A stretch of 41,031 bases of DNA from Candidatus Sabulitectum sp. Its GTDB lineage: Bacteria > Fermentibacterota > Fermentibacteria > Fermentibacterales > JCC-6. Location of the stretch: the NCBI GenBank assembly GCA_029938555.1, contig JAOZUR010000023.1, forward strand, positions 1 through 41,031, read 5' to 3'. Shown in pieces: positions 31,556-40,267 of the stretch. Position 1 is the stretch's first letter; each line of letters starts with the position of its first letter. The position numbers were made by a program, and so were the translations under genes. A model generated the notes under the pieces. The model saw nothing but the letters and a program-made list of their open reading frames with translations, was not told the DNA's origin and ran no database searches.

Positions 31556-32465
31556 GAGCAAACTAACGCTTTTTGTTTTTCTTTCTCTGCTCCTGCAGGC
31601 AGGATGTGTGCTTGGAGCAGAGGATGCTGTGACATTTCCTACCTATAAAGAGGGGGAGGTTTCTTTCCCCTCTGATATTTCTTTACCTCCTGTTTTTTCC
31701 AGTAATGGTAATTATGGGCTTGTAGCTTCTGGTGATACTCTTTATCACATGGAGCTTCGCCATGGTAGAATTCATGGAAAAACACCGATTGCCGGTGAGA
31801 TTACAGCATTTGAAACCGGTTCTGGTTCAAAGATTTTTGCTGTTTATTCAAATCAGCTTGTATCTATTGAGGGTTTTTCTGTTAATAAGTCTGTTGAGCT
31901 TGTTTCTGAAGCTGAAATGATTACTGTGTGTGGCAATGACCCAGTTGTTTTGTCAGAAGATGGTTCTCTTTCGCTTTTCAATAGTGATTTATCTTTAATA
32001 GGAAATCATGTTCCAGATAGTTCTAAAATAACTTGTATTCAGGGATTTTCTGATCTTGTGGTTCTTGGGTATGAAAATGGGACTGTTGTTTCGCTTGCAG
32101 TACCTTCATTTGATATAATTGCTTCTGAAAAGATGAATGGTTCATTGATTTTCTTGAATAAAGCAGGAGACGATTTGCTTTTTTCAACTGAAATATGGAA
32201 TGAAGTTGCCGTTTGTGACCCTGCTGATTTGATTATTCAAGTAATGTTTACCTTTCCAGAGATACCTGTTTATGCCGCTTCAGATAGCAGCCTTTCTTGT
32301 ATTTATGCAGTATGCCCTTCCACCGGGATTCATGTGTGCATGGAGAATGGGGAAATAGCATGGAGCACAGATGAATTTGGTTATTCTCCACTTGTTTCCC
32401 TTTCTAAGGATTGCGAAACAGCCCTTGTAGTCTGGGAAAACAAGGTTGCTTTACTTCTTAAGTAG
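31545..32465 (+). CDS. Exported propeller-like protein
   Basis: 306 residues. TTG 31545 lies 9 bases after AAGGA and overlaps the peptidase gene by 11 bases. A hydrophobic signal segment (LTLFVFLSLLLQAGCVLGA) could be a lipoprotein signal (LQAGC, imperfect lipobox) or be cut after VLGA. The remainder is short beta units such as GNYGLVASGDTLYHMEL, GSKIFAVYSNQLVSIEG and FSDLVVLGYENGTVVSLAVP, with the spacing of a WD40/PQQ-like propeller. No catalytic motif is visible. Coupling to the C25 peptidase suggests the two work together, but I cannot name the role. Confidence 0.65.
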   Translation: MSDKSKLTLFVFLSLLLQAGCVLGAEDAVTFPTYKEGEVSFPSDISLPPVFSSNGNYGLVASGDTLYHMELRHGRIHGKTPIAGEITAFETGSGSKIFAVYSNQLVSIEGFSVNKSVELVSEAEMITVCGNDPVVLSEDGSLSLFNSDLSLIGNHVPDSSKITCIQGFSDLVVLGYENGTVVSLAVPSFDIIASEKMNGSLIFLNKAGDDLLFSTEIWNEVAVCDPADLIIQVMFTFPEIPVYAASDSSLSCIYAVCPSTGIHVCMENGEIAWSTDEFGYSPLVSLSKDCETALVVWENKVALLLK

Positions 32466-32485
32466 ATAAGATATTTTTGCAGAAT

Positions 32486-33337
32486 TTATTTTGGGATAAC
32501 AATTTCAGAGATATCAGAATCTCTCTGTATTGTAAGATCTAAATCTTCTGATGAATTCATTATTAGCACTTTTAAAGCTTCAGGGTGATACACTCGCTCA
32601 CCGTTTACTTCAGTAATAATATCCCCTTCTCGTAAACCGCAACTTTCTGCAGGGGAATTGTTTTCAACATCAAGAAGAAGAATTCCTTGTACTGGTGAAA
32701 GCCCAGAAGTAGCAGGCATTGCAGTTATTCCAAAAAGTGGTGTGTGCATACCTGCATCCGAGAGGAAAGCTTCTACCCAGAAGAACCACAGATTGCATGG
32801 AACCAGAGCCATGAGCTCACCTCTGCCGTCACCAGGGTTGTATGAACCAGTTACTATACCTGCTAGGCGGTCATAAGCATCAAATACAGGAGCACCCATC
32901 AGTTCGGATTCAGGAGGTGATGCTAAAAGAAGAGCACCGTCTGCAAGCTGTTCCATGGGAAATGTTCGAACTATAGATAGACCTGTTGGATGGTTAGATA
33001 TTACCATCAAGGCAGCCCCGTTTGCAGGGCTTGTGTTTCTTGGTTGCTCATAAGATGAAAAAATTTCTTCGTGGAATATCATAACAGAAAGACCCATATC
33101 ACGAAAGTTAAACACTGAGTCCGGAAAGAGTCTTGTACCATTTTTGATCACAAAAACACTAGAATTTTCAGTGAAAGCAAAAAGGGTAACTACATGGCTT
33201 GGGGAAACCGCAACTCCACTGCAGACTTCCACAAAACTGTTTATCTCTGATTCTCGGCCAATTGAAACCGCTGGCGATTCAAAAAGAGATGGAAAAAAAC
33301 CAGATGCTACAAGTGTTATTAGAAAGAAACTAGTCAT
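32486..33337 (-). CDS. HtrA/trypsin-like PDZ protein, probably catalytically inactive
   Basis: 283 residues with an N-terminal hydrophobic signal segment (MTSFFLITLVASGFF). Residues about 30-195 follow the trypsin fold of HtrA proteases: GVAVSPSHVVTLFAF where HtrA has VVTxxHV, RDMGLSVM keeping the Asp position, and SELMGAPVFDAYDRLAGIVTG where HtrA has GNSGGPVFD. By this alignment the catalytic His is Phe and the catalytic Ser is Met. A PDZ domain occupies about 205-280 (GILLLDVENNSPAESCGLREGDIITEVNGERV). It is the last gene of the sigma/anti-sigma operon, 6 bases after the anti-sigma stop, so a role in sensing envelope stress by binding is plausible. Confidence 0.78.
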   Translation of the reverse strand: MTSFFLITLVASGFFPSLFESPAVSIGRESEINSFVEVCSGVAVSPSHVVTLFAFTENSSVFVIKNGTRLFPDSVFNFRDMGLSVMIFHEEIFSSYEQPRNTSPANGAALMVISNHPTGLSIVRTFPMEQLADGALLLASPPESELMGAPVFDAYDRLAGIVTGSYNPGDGRGELMALVPCNLWFFWVEAFLSDAGMHTPLFGITAMPATSGLSPVQGILLLDVENNSPAESCGLREGDIITEVNGERVYHPEALKVLIMNSSEDLDLTIQRDSDISEIVIPK

Positions 33338-33343
33338 AATCTG

Positions 33344-33802
33344 TTAGAAAGTAGATACAGAAGATGGTCTTGAATAAGCAACAACTGGTGCTGGAGCATA
33401 TTGTATATCATTCTTTTGAATAGAGATTGTTTCCATGGAATTGCCCCTTAAATGAGATTCATCAGGTCCTGTGAAGTTTTGAAGAATTAAAACCAGTGCA
33501 GCAGCAAAAGGAATAACAGCGGCAATTTTCCAACTAGGCAAATGGAATTTCTTTTGTGGGGATAAAGTCGAGCTGTCATAATTCCCTGAAGCTAGTCTTC
33601 TTTGAATACTTTCAAGAAGATCAGCTGAGGGTTCTGGTTCTACAATTTTTTTTACTTGTTGGCTAATTGATTTGTTATAATGATATATTTTCTCACAAGA
33701 AGCACATCCGTTGATGTGAAAACGAAACAGTTGATTCTCTTCGGGTGTACATTGATTATCAATTACAGAATCCATTAAAAGCAGTGCATTTTTGCATTTC
33801 AT
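33344..33802 (-). CDS. Zinc-type (ZAS) anti-sigma factor
   Basis: About 152 residues from an ATG at 33802 preceded by GGGAG and overlapping the sigma gene stop as ATGA; the ORF-track start at 33817 lies inside the sigma gene. The N-terminal domain has the HxxxCxxC signature (FHINGCASC near residues 28-36) of zinc-containing anti-sigma factors, which hold an ECF sigma factor inactive. One transmembrane helix (about 92-110, WKIAAVIPFAAALVLIL) places the C-terminal ~40 residues outside the membrane, where a stress signal could lead to its cleavage. It is coupled to the sigma factor upstream and the pseudo-HtrA protein downstream. Confidence 0.87.
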   Translation of the reverse strand: MKCKNALLLMDSVIDNQCTPEENQLFRFHINGCASCEKIYHYNKSISQQVKKIVEPEPSADLLESIQRRLASGNYDSSTLSPQKKFHLPSWKIAAVIPFAAALVLILQNFTGPDESHLRGNSMETISIQKNDIQYAPAPVVAYSRPSSVSTF

Positions 33803-34392
33803 TTCCACATCTCCCATACATCTTCAAGAGATTCACGAAGGTTTGTTCGAGCTCTGTTAATTCTGGATTTTACGGTTCCAATTTTTATGTTAAGAATTTC
33901 TGCAATTTCTTCATAAGAAAAACCCTGTTTCTCACGGAGCATAAAGGGCTCTCGATAGTGCATTGGCAGACCGTTAATGGCTTCCTCGATGCTTGCACCT
34001 AATTCTCTTCGCCCTTCCCGGTAATGTGGAGTCATTTTTGCAGAGCCTTTAAGAACTACTTTATCAAGAGAAACCATAGACCAGCGGGAACGGCGTCTCC
34101 ATTCCTTTTTTGCCAAATTACTTGCAATGGTGTATACCCAAGTAATAAGCGGTCGTTCGGGATCATAGTTGTTTCTGTATTTATAGACTCGGCAGAAGGT
34201 CATTTGAAGCTGTTCTTCAGCATCTTCTTCACTTCCAAGCATACGAATAAGATATGAAAAAAGTGGGCGTTGAAATCTTTTAACCACATGGCTGAAAGCA
34301 TCTTCATCACCAGCGCAAAGGTCAATCATTAATTGTGAATCCGACCTTGGATCTTTTATGTTTTTTTTCTTCACCACATTTGTCCTTAGCAT
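33799..34392 (-). CDS. ECF-family RNA polymerase sigma factor
   Basis: 197 residues with GGAGG four bases before the ATG. Region 2 (about 25-95) includes AFSHVVKRFQRPLFSYLIRMLGS and ITWVYTIASNLAKKEWRRR, which bind core RNA polymerase and the -10 element. Region 4 (about 135-190) includes LPMHYREPFMLREKQGFSYEEIAEIL and IKIGTVKSRINRARTNL, a helix-turn-helix for the -35 element. Regions 1 and 3 are absent, so it is an ECF (group IV) sigma factor of the RpoE class. The downstream genes are its membrane anti-sigma factor and an HtrA-like protein, the usual layout of an envelope-stress system. It is divergent from the exporter gene with a 110-base gap. Confidence 0.9.
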   Translation of the reverse strand: MLRTNVVKKKNIKDPRSDSQLMIDLCAGDEDAFSHVVKRFQRPLFSYLIRMLGSEEDAEEQLQMTFCRVYKYRNNYDPERPLITWVYTIASNLAKKEWRRRSRWSMVSLDKVVLKGSAKMTPHYREGRRELGASIEEAINGLPMHYREPFMLREKQGFSYEEIAEILNIKIGTVKSRINRARTNLRESLEDVWEMWK

Positions 34393-34462
34393 GCGTCCTC
34401 CATGGTTGTAGAAATCTAAACATATCTACCCCACAGAGTGGTATTTGTTCCCGAAGAGCTTG

Positions 34463-34478
34463 AGGTTGACTGCAACCT
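34463..34478. promoter_or_regulatory. Palindrome in the sigma/exporter divergent region
   Basis: AGGTTG-ACTG-CAACCT is a perfect 6-bp inverted repeat around 4 bases. It sits 25 bases before the exporter ATG and about 70 bases from the sigma ATG. The left arm and spacer include TTGACT, which looks like a -35 element. It could be an operator for either gene; no -10 at proper spacing is evident. Confidence 0.35.
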
Positions 34479-34502
34479 ACTCAATTCAGCAGAATAGGCA
34501 CT

Positions 34503-36392
34503 ATGAAGAATAATATATATATCAGAATTCTTGCCATGGCCAAACCTTATAAATGGCGGGTAGTACTTGCGCTTTTTTTCGCTTTGATTTTTGCTGCATC
34601 CAGTGGAGCAACACTGGCAATGCTTCTTCCAATATTTGATGATGTACTTGGTGCAAACTCAGATACACCTTCTACTCTTGGTCTTAAACAGGCAATGTCG
34701 CAAACTTTTATACCTCAATTTGAAAGTTTTACCAGTTCCATAACCACAGGTGATTCTTCTTCAATCATAGAAAATGCGAAGGCATTGCCAGACGCTTTTC
34801 TTGATGGAATTCATGAATCATCTCCTTCGCAGGCTCTTCTTGCAGTGATAATTACTTTAATTTCTTTAATTTTCATAAAGAACATAGCTTTTTTCTTTCA
34901 AACATTTTTTATTGCTTCTGTTGAAGAGGGAATGTTAAGAGATTTACGAGTTAAGGTTTATTCACATCTTTTGAAATTAGATCTTGGTTACTTTGCGCGA
35001 AGTCGATCAGGCGAGTTAACTACTCGTATTACAGCAGATGTTGTACGCATAAAAAGAACAGTAACAAATTCTTTAATCACCCTTGTTCGGCAATTTTTCC
35101 TACTGGGTGTTTACTTCTTTATAACTTTCTGGGTTTCATGGAAACTTACTCTTGTTACCCTAGCAGTACTTCCACCAAGTATGGCACTTATTTTACTTTT
35201 GGGCAAGAGTTTACGAAAAAAAAGTCACAGAGCTCAGGAAAAAATGGCGGATTTTGCCAGCTTTCTAACTGAAACTATTACAGGTGTTCGTGTTGTAAAA
35301 GCATTTGCCATGGAAAGCTTTGAAGAAAAGAGATTTTTGAAAAGTGTTAATGCCCATAGGAAATATGAAATCTCACTTCGTCGTATGAAGGCTCTTTCTG
35401 GGCCGATGACGGAATTTTTAGGTGCTGCGGCCGCTGGAGTTATTTTGTGGTATGGTGGTAATGCTGTAATTGAAGGTACTGGGATGTCACCAGGAAAATT
35501 TATGGTATTTCTTGCTGCGGCCCTTAGCATGATGGATCCTGCAAAAGGTATAAGTAAAACTTATGCTTCGATTCAGGCTGGACTGGCTGCCGGAGAAAGA
35601 GTTTTCTCTGTAATTGATACTGCTCCTGCCATTGTTGAGTACAGTTCTGCAATTATACCTGAAAAATTATCTCGTTCTCTTCGTTTTGAAAATGTTTCTT
35701 ATGGGTATAATCCTAAAAAACCAGTATTGAAAAACATTAATTTAGAGATATCTATTGGTGAAATAGTGGCCTTGGTAGGTCCAAGTGGCGGCGGCAAGAG
35801 CACTCTGGCAGATATGATTCCTCGCTTCTATGACCCCGATGATGGTCGTATTCTATTTGATGGAATTGATTTAAGAAAGCTATCTATTACAGGGTTACGA
35901 AGTCAGCTGGGGGTTGTTACTCAGGAAACCGTTTTATTCAATGATACCGTTTTTAATAATATAGCTTACGGTGATCCTTCAATATCTATGGAGCAGGTAG
36001 TTAAGGCTGCAGAAGTTGCTAATGCACTTGAATTTATCGAAATCATGCCTGATGGATTTGAAACAATCATTGGTGAAAGAGGTGTAACTCTTTCTGGCGG
36101 ACAGCGACAGAGACTTGCTATTGCAAGAGCTGTTTTAAAAAATCCTCCAATTCTTATCTTTGATGAGGCCACAAGCGCTCTTGATACTAAAAGTGAAAAA
36201 CTTGTTCAACAAGCTATTGATGGACTTGTAAAGGGAAGAACATCACTGGTTATCGCTCACAGATTAAGCACAATTAAAAAAGCTACTCGTGTTTTATACC
36301 TTGAGGACGGTAGGATTCTTGAAGAGGGGACCCACCAAGATCTTCTAGCGCTAAAAGGTAAATATTATTCTTTATGGAAGATGCAATTCTAA
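34503..36392 (+). CDS. MsbA-like lipid/polysaccharide ABC exporter
   Basis: 629 residues: one membrane domain fused to one ATPase domain, acting as a homodimer. Six transmembrane helices fill residues about 10-340. The ATPase (about 390-629) has Walker A GPSGGGKST, the Q-loop VTQETVLF, signature LSGGQRQRLAIARA, Walker B ILIFDEATSALD and the H-loop IAHRLST. It belongs to the MsbA/LptB-independent flippase class, which moves lipid A-core or similar glycolipids across the inner membrane. A ~75-residue hydrophilic loop between helices 1 and 2 (DDVLGANSDTPSTLG and on) is longer than in E. coli MsbA. The next gene, a GT9 enzyme, begins immediately after the stop, which supports a lipopolysaccharide-like role. 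Confidence 0.87.
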   Translation: MKNNIYIRILAMAKPYKWRVVLALFFALIFAASSGATLAMLLPIFDDVLGANSDTPSTLGLKQAMSQTFIPQFESFTSSITTGDSSSIIENAKALPDAFLDGIHESSPSQALLAVIITLISLIFIKNIAFFFQTFFIASVEEGMLRDLRVKVYSHLLKLDLGYFARSRSGELTTRITADVVRIKRTVTNSLITLVRQFFLLGVYFFITFWVSWKLTLVTLAVLPPSMALILLLGKSLRKKSHRAQEKMADFASFLTETITGVRVVKAFAMESFEEKRFLKSVNAHRKYEISLRRMKALSGPMTEFLGAAAAGVILWYGGNAVIEGTGMSPGKFMVFLAAALSMMDPAKGISKTYASIQAGLAAGERVFSVIDTAPAIVEYSSAIIPEKLSRSLRFENVSYGYNPKKPVLKNINLEISIGEIVALVGPSGGGKSTLADMIPRFYDPDDGRILFDGIDLRKLSITGLRSQLGVVTQETVLFNDTVFNNIAYGDPSISMEQVVKAAEVANALEFIEIMPDGFETIIGERGVTLSGGQRQRLAIARAVLKNPPILIFDEATSALDTKSEKLVQQAIDGLVKGRTSLVIAHRLSTIKKATRVLYLEDGRILEEGTHQDLLALKGKYYSLWKMQF

Positions 36393-37316
36393 ATGTCCGG
36401 TAATCTTCTTGTCAGACTTCACTCACTTGGAGATGTGGTACTTGCTTCAGGTACAGCCGTTTCAATGGCAAAACATAAGCAGGTTACCTTTGCCACAAGA
36501 GCAGTATATGAACCGATAGTTAGACGAATTCCAGGCAAAGTTAAGTCGGTTCCTTTCAATGGTAGCTGGAGAGATCTTAGGAAATCCAGTGAAGGTTTTG
36601 AAACCATTGTTGATTTGCAGAACAATCTTACCACAAAGCTTGCATTTGCTGGGAAAAAGGTTAGCAGATTTCGATTCAGCCGCAGATTAAGAAGAAAAGT
36701 TCTTTTAGGTGCAAAAGTGAAAATGCCATGGAGAGCGGAAGAATATTTACGAACCTGGTCAGACCAGGGAGATCCAACTCCGGTTCTATCAAGATTTAAT
36801 GAGCCAGATTCAGATGTTTTTACAGTTGGAATTGTAGCAGGTGGTGGATGGCCTATGAAATCGATTCCCCATGGGGTTGTTATTGAGCTATCCCGCCTTT
36901 TCTGTGACATCTCTCATGCTAGAGTTTTGATAATGGGTGATTCTTCTGACTTGCCATTAACTGAGTACATAGTAAATCAGTGTGGATATAGGAATGTAAA
37001 AACCATTGCCGGTGAAGGCGGGGTATCACAACTGATAAACAGAATTGAAAAACTTGATTTACTAATTTCACCAGATTCAGGCCCTGCGCATCTTGCAATG
37101 GCTTTAGGTGTGCCGGTACAAGTTGTTTTTACATCTACTTCTCCATCTCTTGGTTTCTGGGCTGAAGATTTTGAAGGTGCTTTTATGGTTAATCCAATTT
37201 TGTGCAGACCCTGTCACAGACACGGTGGAAAAAAGTGCTCTACAGGAGATCAGCAATGCAGAAGAATGCTTGTTCCAAGAGAAATGTATCAGGAGGCAAT
37301 GTGTCTGGTGCATTAA
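36393..37316 (+). CDS. Glycosyltransferase family 9 (heptosyltransferase-like)
   Basis: 307 residues in two Rossmann halves, typical of GT9 (GT-B fold). The N-terminus LLVRLHSLGDVVLASG is the family start, with the ADP-sugar-binding region around SPDSGPAHLAMALGVPVQVVF (about residues 230-250). The Cys-rich end CRPCHRHGGKKCSTGDQQCRR is the characteristic tail of WaaF/WaaC-like heptosyltransferases, which add L-glycero-D-manno-heptose from ADP-heptose to lipid A-core in the cytoplasm. The ATG follows the exporter stop without a gap, and the mutS start lies inside its last codons, so the three genes form an operon. The sugar is inferred. Confidence 0.85.
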   Translation: MSGNLLVRLHSLGDVVLASGTAVSMAKHKQVTFATRAVYEPIVRRIPGKVKSVPFNGSWRDLRKSSEGFETIVDLQNNLTTKLAFAGKKVSRFRFSRRLRRKVLLGAKVKMPWRAEEYLRTWSDQGDPTPVLSRFNEPDSDVFTVGIVAGGGWPMKSIPHGVVIELSRLFCDISHARVLIMGDSSDLPLTEYIVNQCGYRNVKTIAGEGGVSQLINRIEKLDLLISPDSGPAHLAMALGVPVQVVFTSTSPSLGFWAEDFEGAFMVNPILCRPCHRHGGKKCSTGDQQCRRMLVPREMYQEAMCLVH

Positions 37317-39865
37317 ATAGCCCCATGATGAAGCAGTATCTTGACTTAAAGAAAGATCATCCAGATTCCATTCTTTTGTTTCGAATGGGTGATTTTTATG
37401 AAACTTTTCTTGATGATGCAAAAAAAGTTGCATCTATTCTGGGTATCACTCTTACAGCTAGGCAGAAAAACAAAAAAACAGGAGAAGGTATTCCTTTAGC
37501 AGGTTTTCCATTTCATGCTCTTGATGGTTATCTTACAAAATTGATTAAAGCCGGTTGTCGGGTTGCAGTATGTGAACAGACTGAAGACCCTAAAAAGGCC
37601 AAAGGCCTTGTTAGTCGAGATGTGGTTGAAATTGTCACACCTGGCACTCTTGTTAGCGGCTCTGCTCTTGATGAACGAACTACAGCTTTGCTTGTTTCTG
37701 TTAATGTTATCAAGAACCGTGGAGCATTGGTTATATGTGATGTTTCAACCGGTGATATCAGAGCCACAGAGTTAGACATTTCGTTGGTGGAAATTGAGCT
37801 TTCACGAACAGCTCCAAGGGAAATAATAGTATCGTTTGATTCATCTGTTATTGTTCCAAATAGTTGTGAAGTTACAAAACTTGATAATTGGAAATTTGAT
37901 GCTCTTTCAGGTGAAAGAGAAATAGTACATACCTTTGGTAAGGCGGCGGCAGATGGTTTCGGACTTGCTGGCAGTCCGGTGCTTTTAGGAGCCATGGGTG
38001 CATTACTTACATACATAGGACATACAAAACGATCAAATGTATCTCATCTGGATTTTAGAGGTGTTTATCGTCAGAGTGACTATCTGATAATGGACAGATC
38101 AAGTTCAAGATCTCTTGGTATTGTAGACGCACCACCAGGCGAGGAAGAAGCTATTCTGGCCAACAGAACAGATAGAACAGAAACATCAGGTGGGGCAAGG
38201 CTTTGGAGGGTGTGGCTTACGGCGCCGCCAATCAAAAAAGACACAATTCAGGAAAGGCATCAGGCTGTACAGGACCTTATTTCCACTGGATTATTTGTAC
38301 AGATAAGAGAAATTCTCAAGGAAACTATAGACCTTGAGAGACAGGCTGGAAAACTTGGAACTCTTCGGGCTACACCAAGAGATTTAAGATCTATTCAACA
38401 GACGGCAGCTCTTGTACCATCCCTAAAGGATTTACTTTCAAGGACGGCAGCACCAATTCTACAAAAATTGTTAGAGATGGATTCTTTATCAGATATAGCA
38501 CAGCAGATTGATATTACGCTTAGTGAAAATCCGCCAGCTAGATTATCTGATGGTGGATACATCAGAGATGGTTTTTCTGCAGAACTTGATAGTCTTCGTA
38601 CTGTTAAAACCGGAGGAAGAGACTGGATGGATCAAATGTTGGAGCGCGAAAGAAACTCCACAGGAATAACCAAACTTTCCGTAGGTTACAATAAAGTATT
38701 TGGGTACTATCTTTCTGTGTCTAATTCATTCAAACATCTTGTTCCAGATTATTTTATAAGAAAGCAGACTTTAGTTGGTGGAGAGCGTTTCATTACCCCT
38801 GAATTAAAGGAAATGGAAGAGAAAATTCTTAATGCGGATGAAAATATTGCAGTTATTGAGGCTGATATTTTCAATTCTCTTTTGGCTTTGGTGGCTTCAG
38901 CTGTTGCAAGGGTGAAACGACTTGGTGGTTTTCTTTCAAGATTGGATGTACTTTGTGCCCTTTCCGATCTGGCTGCGGAAAAAGAATGGGTTTGCCCAAT
39001 TGTTTCCGAAAATCCCGTCCTTGAAATAAAAGAGGGAAGACATCCTGTTCTTGAGTGCATTCTTCCTAGAGGTGAATGTGTTCCAAACGATATTTCTCTC
39101 AACAGAGAAAATCGTATTCTTCTTGTTACAGGGCCCAATATGGCTGGTAAATCAACTTATTTGCGACAGGCAGCTCTACTTGTAATTCTTGCACAAAGTG
39201 GATCTTTTGTACCTGCAGAATCAATGGTTTTTAGTCCGGTAGATAGAATTTATACTAGAATAGGATCAGGTGATCGTCTTTCTCGTGGGCAATCTACATT
39301 TCTGGTGGAAATGGCAGAGGCAGCTTCACTGCTTAATGGAAGCACAGAACGTAGTTTAGCCATTCTTGATGAAGTTGGAAGAGGAACAAGTACTTATGAT
39401 GGTCTTTCCATTGCATGGGCTATGCTAGAGTACTTGCACAACAATGGTGACCATCGGCCTATGGTTCTTTTTGCGACTCATTATCATGAGCTCACTTCTC
39501 TTGCGGCAAGACTTCCGCTTTGTTCAAATGCAAATGTAATTGTGAGAGAAATGGGAAATAGAATAGCATTTCTTTACAGGGTAGAAGAAGGTTCTGCCGA
39601 CAGATCATACGGAATTCATGTGGCAGCAATGGCTGGGGTACCTCATTCAGTTCTTAATCGTGCAAGAAAAGTTCTTCAGGATCTGGAAGCAGGTAAGCAT
39701 CTTCTTCCATCCAGCAACCGTGATCAGAATGGGCAGATGAGTCTTCCTCTAGCAAATCCTGAACACCCTGTACTAGAGGAGATAAGAAAGATGGAACCAG
39801 ATAGCCTTACGCCCCGCAAAGCATTGGAACTCATATATCTACTAAGAGATAGACTTGACTCATGA
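37301..39865 (+). CDS. mutS: DNA mismatch repair protein MutS
   Basis: About 854 residues from GTG 37301, which follows AGGAGG by four bases; the ORF-track start 99 bases upstream has no ribosome site. The mismatch-recognition domain comes first: SPMMKQYLDLKKDHPDSILLFRMGDFYE, containing the FxE motif (FYE) that inserts at a mismatch. The connector, core and clamp domains follow, then the ATPase with Walker A TGPNMAGKSTYLRQ near residue 608, STFLVEMAEAA, and Walker B LAILDEVGRGTS. A helix-turn-helix end matches MutS1. The protein recognises mismatches and recruits MutL. It is the last gene of the exporter-GT9 operon, overlapping the GT9 gene by 16 bases. Confidence 0.95.
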   Translation: MSGALNSPMMKQYLDLKKDHPDSILLFRMGDFYETFLDDAKKVASILGITLTARQKNKKTGEGIPLAGFPFHALDGYLTKLIKAGCRVAVCEQTEDPKKAKGLVSRDVVEIVTPGTLVSGSALDERTTALLVSVNVIKNRGALVICDVSTGDIRATELDISLVEIELSRTAPREIIVSFDSSVIVPNSCEVTKLDNWKFDALSGEREIVHTFGKAAADGFGLAGSPVLLGAMGALLTYIGHTKRSNVSHLDFRGVYRQSDYLIMDRSSSRSLGIVDAPPGEEEAILANRTDRTETSGGARLWRVWLTAPPIKKDTIQERHQAVQDLISTGLFVQIREILKETIDLERQAGKLGTLRATPRDLRSIQQTAALVPSLKDLLSRTAAPILQKLLEMDSLSDIAQQIDITLSENPPARLSDGGYIRDGFSAELDSLRTVKTGGRDWMDQMLERERNSTGITKLSVGYNKVFGYYLSVSNSFKHLVPDYFIRKQTLVGGERFITPELKEMEEKILNADENIAVIEADIFNSLLALVASAVARVKRLGGFLSRLDVLCALSDLAAEKEWVCPIVSENPVLEIKEGRHPVLECILPRGECVPNDISLNRENRILLVTGPNMAGKSTYLRQAALLVILAQSGSFVPAESMVFSPVDRIYTRIGSGDRLSRGQSTFLVEMAEAASLLNGSTERSLAILDEVGRGTSTYDGLSIAWAMLEYLHNNGDHRPMVLFATHYHELTSLAARLPLCSNANVIVREMGNRIAFLYRVEEGSADRSYGIHVAAMAGVPHSVLNRARKVLQDLEAGKHLLPSSNRDQNGQMSLPLANPEHPVLEEIRKMEPDSLTPRKALELIYLLRDRLDS

Positions 39866-39913
39866 AACGGTACTTGAAATATTACTAGATGCATTTATTC
39901 AAGGAGGTTGATT

Positions 39914-40267
39914 GTGAAATTTATGCTCTTTCTTTTTCTTCTACCTGCAGTGATATTCGCAGCAGGTATTGTTGAAACATTTGACGCACCTGATACTGGA
40001 ATCACAGGGCTTGCTTATGGTGATGGTAGCATTTGGGCTGTTGATGGAACTACTCAATATGTTTATCAGATTGATCCAGATGATGGTGGAGTGGTTTCAT
40101 CGTTTTATGTTACTGATCAGACTTCTGTTTACAATCCTGTCCCAGGCGGGCTTGCATTTGGTAATGGTATTATTTATTTGGCAATGTACAGTGGTACGCA
40201 ATATGGTAGTATCTATAAATACGATACTTCCGGAGTTTTGTTAGATTCTTTTGATGCATACTGTTGA
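39914..40267 (+). CDS. Exported beta-propeller protein, N-terminal part ending at an in-frame TGA
   Basis: 117 residues from GTG 39914, with AAGGAGG six bases upstream. A signal peptide (MKFMLFLFLLPAVIFA, the GTG read as Met) leads into beta units ITGLAYGDGSIWAVDG, YVYQIDPDDGGVVSSF and GGLAFGNGIIYLAMY, as in NHL/WD-like propellers. The frame closes at TGA 40265-40267 right after a Cys codon (DAYC), in the middle of a propeller blade. The reading frame then continues in the same phase for 218 codons with the same repeat type, so this is not a natural end. See the following entry and the hairpin entry for what the TGA may mean. Confidence 0.7.
   Translation: MKFMLFLFLLPAVIFAAGIVETFDAPDTGITGLAYGDGSIWAVDGTTQYVYQIDPDDGGVVSSFYVTDQTSVYNPVPGGLAFGNGIIYLAMYSGTQYGSIYKYDTSGVLLDSFDAYC

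Noticed and set aside
32486-33337. Active HtrA/DegP protease
   Set aside because: The positions of catalytic His and Ser read Phe and Met, so protease activity is not supported.
36419-36910. 163-residue minus-strand ORF opposite the GT9 gene
   Set aside because: Shadow of a gene whose family motifs are clear on the plus strand.
37528-38016. 162-residue minus-strand ORF opposite mutS
   Set aside because: Shadow frame; mutS is continuous here with conserved domains.
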